This document shows, in pieces, positions 63,208-64,000 of a stretch of DNA of 64,000 bases; position 1 is the stretch's first letter; each line of letters begins with the position of its first letter. The notes below the pieces were generated by a model that did not search any database, was not told the DNA's origin, and was given only the letters and a program-made list of their open reading frames with translations. This stretch comes from Undaria pinnatifida. Its lineage: Eukaryota; Sar; Phaeophyceae; Laminariales; Alariaceae. Both the position numbers and the translations under genes were made by a program. The stretch lies in contig JABAKD010000009.1 in NCBI GenBank assembly GCA_012845835.1, forward strand, positions 5,519,324-5,583,323, read 5' to 3'.

Positions 63208-64000
63208 GTGAGTGTACCCTCCCCTCCCCCCGCCTCCCCTTCCTTGATGAATGCTTGCTGCAGGTCCACAACGCAGTAGTGTATACGACGTGGCTTAGCT
63301 TTGACGAAACGGTTGCGAATGCAATTGAGTTAAATTGACACGAGAGGTATGAAAATATATAAGTAGAAGTGTGGTAACCATAAGCTGCATCTTTCCTCAT
63401 CCGCCGGAGATTTGACAAGAATAAGAAAACAAGAGGTGATAGCCCACTGTATCTCCCCGATTACGACTTGATGGCGAGAAAAAATCCAGGTGGTAGGGGT
63501 TTGGGCTACGAAGATTAAGGGTGCGTTTTTTGTTCCCCCTTTGGAACCGCACCCACGTTTTTTTGGCGCAAAACTGCTGTAATTCAGTGAGAATGTTTTT
63601 TCTCTTGCCCCGTCTTGAAGAAGGGTTAAGGTCAAGTGGATTTTGTATGTTGGCCCGCAGCAGCCGTGAGCGGCTCTCCCGTAACCGGGGGGAGTGGGGT
63701 GGGGGTGTGTGGTCCTACCCGCCACCCGAAGCGCTTGTGATGCGTTGTATGAATTATTGCCGTGTGAAGCTCGCACACAACAGTGTCCTTACGGCTGCCC
63801 TGCCACTGCCCTTGCCTTGCGAGGAGGGAGGGAGGGAGGGATGGAGAGGGGGGCGGGGAGAGAACGTTTCTCCGTGAGCGGTATGTGGGGGCGCTGGCCC
63901 TGTTAGGTATGTTCTACCGCCGCACCAGGGCTGTGGAAGTCCAGCTAGCGCGCATCGCGCCGTGTGGTTTCTAGGCCACGCTCCATCGCTTTTTTTTTTT
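63208..64000 (+). other. Start of a Rab1 intron
   Basis: C-rich just after the donor, then mixed sequence with a GGGA-rich tract near 63825-63860 and a final T homopolymer at the window end. I could not find the next Rab exon here. Confidence 0.6.

Overview
The window looks like nuclear DNA of a photosynthetic stramenopile, most likely a brown alga or close relative. Three protein genes can be read. All are interrupted by GT-AG introns (mostly GTGAGN donors), exons are GC-rich and short, and introns and spacers are full of transposon relics, minisatellites and long G/C homopolymers. A plastid-type ATP/ADP transporter (NTT family) and a two-pore channel with EF-hand remnants fit an alga. The lineage is inferred, not proven.

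Layout. (1) 71-4179, + strand: the last six exons (266 residues and the stop) of an NTT-type nucleotide transporter whose 5' part lies outside the window. (2) 4180-15063: a gene-free spacer between two convergent genes, with mobile-element relics and tandem repeats. (3) 15064-48765, - strand: a gene for a two-pore cation channel (TPC). I assembled it from 11 exons whose splice phases all agree (2922 nt, 973 residues). It has two six-helix domains, two pore loops, a degenerate EF-hand linker and a Gly-rich tail. Its first intron is 17.0 kb and holds a dead non-LTR retrotransposon, two SINE copies, a segmental duplication and several satellite-like arrays. (4) 48766-63086: about 14 kb without a recognisable gene, with a composite direct/inverted repeat structure, MITE-like elements and palindromes. 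(5) 63087-63207, + strand: one exon of a Rab1/Ypt1 GTPase that carries the P-loop; the rest lies outside the recognisable sequence.

The genes do not form a pathway. NTT moves adenylates across the plastid envelope, TPC is an endomembrane cation channel and Rab1 acts in ER-Golgi traffic. The novelty is mostly in the non-coding part: a hairpin-forming dispersed element with a conserved small open frame, a short TTAACCCC-ended inverted-repeat element in at least nine copies, a tRNA-derived SINE family with two nearly identical copies, an over-represented palindromic 9-mer (TACCWGGTA), a decayed duplicate of a TPC exon, and TPC introns with G-rich tracts at the 5' end and C-rich tracts at the 3' end that could pair.

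All repeat boundaries were read by eye and are approximate.
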